Source of the DNA: a virus
Direction: 5' to 3' (one strand)
Virus record (IMG/VR): IMGVR_UViG_3300032093_001005
Coordinates: 1-21,093 of that record
Length of the DNA stretch: 21,093 bases
Each line of letters begins with the position of its first letter. Within the stretch, counting starts at the first letter, position 1. Below the pieces are notes generated by a model that searched no databases, was not told the DNA's origin, and saw nothing but the letters and a program-made list of their open reading frames with translations. The position numbers were made by a program, and so were the translations under genes. Of the stretch, positions 20,844 through 21,093 are shown in pieces.

Positions 20844-21093
20844 ATGAATACAGGAATGATTGTTAAGAGCAGATCGGCTGAGAAGTTTACTGCTATCGAC
20901 AACGAGATTATTAGGAATGTCGAATTAACATTAGAGGAGAGAGGATTATTAATTTATTTACTAAGCATGAGGCATGATTGGGTGGTTTATAAAACTAACC
21001 TACATGAACGATTAGGTTGCACTAAAGGTCAACTAGACAGAGTTTTTAAGGGATTACAAACAAAGAACTATATCTTGTCTGTAAAGGTTATAA
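20844..21093 (+). CDS. Replication initiator-like protein, N-terminal part (partial)
   Basis: An open frame from ATG 20844 to the window end, 83 codons. The protein starts MNTGMIVKSRSAEKFTAIDN and continues through ELTLEERGLLIYLLSMRHDW, VVYKTNLHERLGCTKGQLDR and VFKGLQTKNYILS, a winged helix-turn-helix (about residues 28-80). This is the N-terminal domain typical of small phage/plasmid replication proteins. Position after the early genes fits an origin-binding or helicase-loading role. The C-terminus and any ATPase or primase domain lie outside the window. Translation would begin six bases after the RNA U-tract. Confidence 0.75.
   Translation, partial: MNTGMIVKSRSAEKFTAIDNEIIRNVELTLEERGLLIYLLSMRHDWVVYKTNLHERLGCTKGQLDRVFKGLQTKNYILSVKVI

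Overview
The window looks like about 21 kb of a tailed-phage or prophage genome (siphovirus type, HK97-fold capsid) from a member of the Bacteroidota. The evidence is the low G+C content, start codons preceded by A-rich leaders without Shine-Dalgarno sequences, promoter-like matches to the Bacteroidota -7 element (TAnnTTTG), and the style of the structural proteins. No integrase, lysis gene or phage repressor is visible, so lysogeny cannot be judged.

Minus strand, 14040 down to 1: a complete virion-assembly module in standard order. It runs zinc-ribbon protein, small terminase, large terminase, portal with an extra C-terminal domain, MuF-like head protein, S78 prohead protease, HK97-fold major capsid protein, an intrinsic terminator with a probable promoter behind it, head-tail connector, head closure protein, HK97-gp10-like protein, a 50-residue protein, tail terminator, major tail protein, tail assembly chaperones joined by a -1 frameshift, tape measure, a distal tail/hub-like protein, and the beginning of a tail-tube-like protein cut by the window edge. 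Many junctions are TAATG, where stop and start share one base, which points to coupled translation.

Centre, 14041-14660: a 620-base control region between the divergent operons. It holds a good promoter for the late (minus) operon, a weaker one or two for the early (plus) operon, inverted repeats, a G-quadruplex-type G-rich tract and a very AT-rich block.

Plus strand, 14661 to the end: many small early genes, mostly of unknown function. They include two overlapping single-TM miniproteins, a short orphan C5-cytosine methyltransferase, a Cys-rich miniprotein, a stand-alone DnaA domain IV, a protein with an SMAQTRA motif that may act in recombination, and the N-terminal winged-helix region of a probable replication protein.

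The two most unusual non-coding objects are both on the plus strand. One (20756-20838) is a compact, probably independently transcribed RNA of about 83 nt, made of two hairpins whose 6-nt loops are perfectly complementary (a kissing-loop design), placed directly before the replication gene. The other (16484-16532) is a tRNA-like sequence with acceptor stem, D arm and T arm but no anticodon arm.
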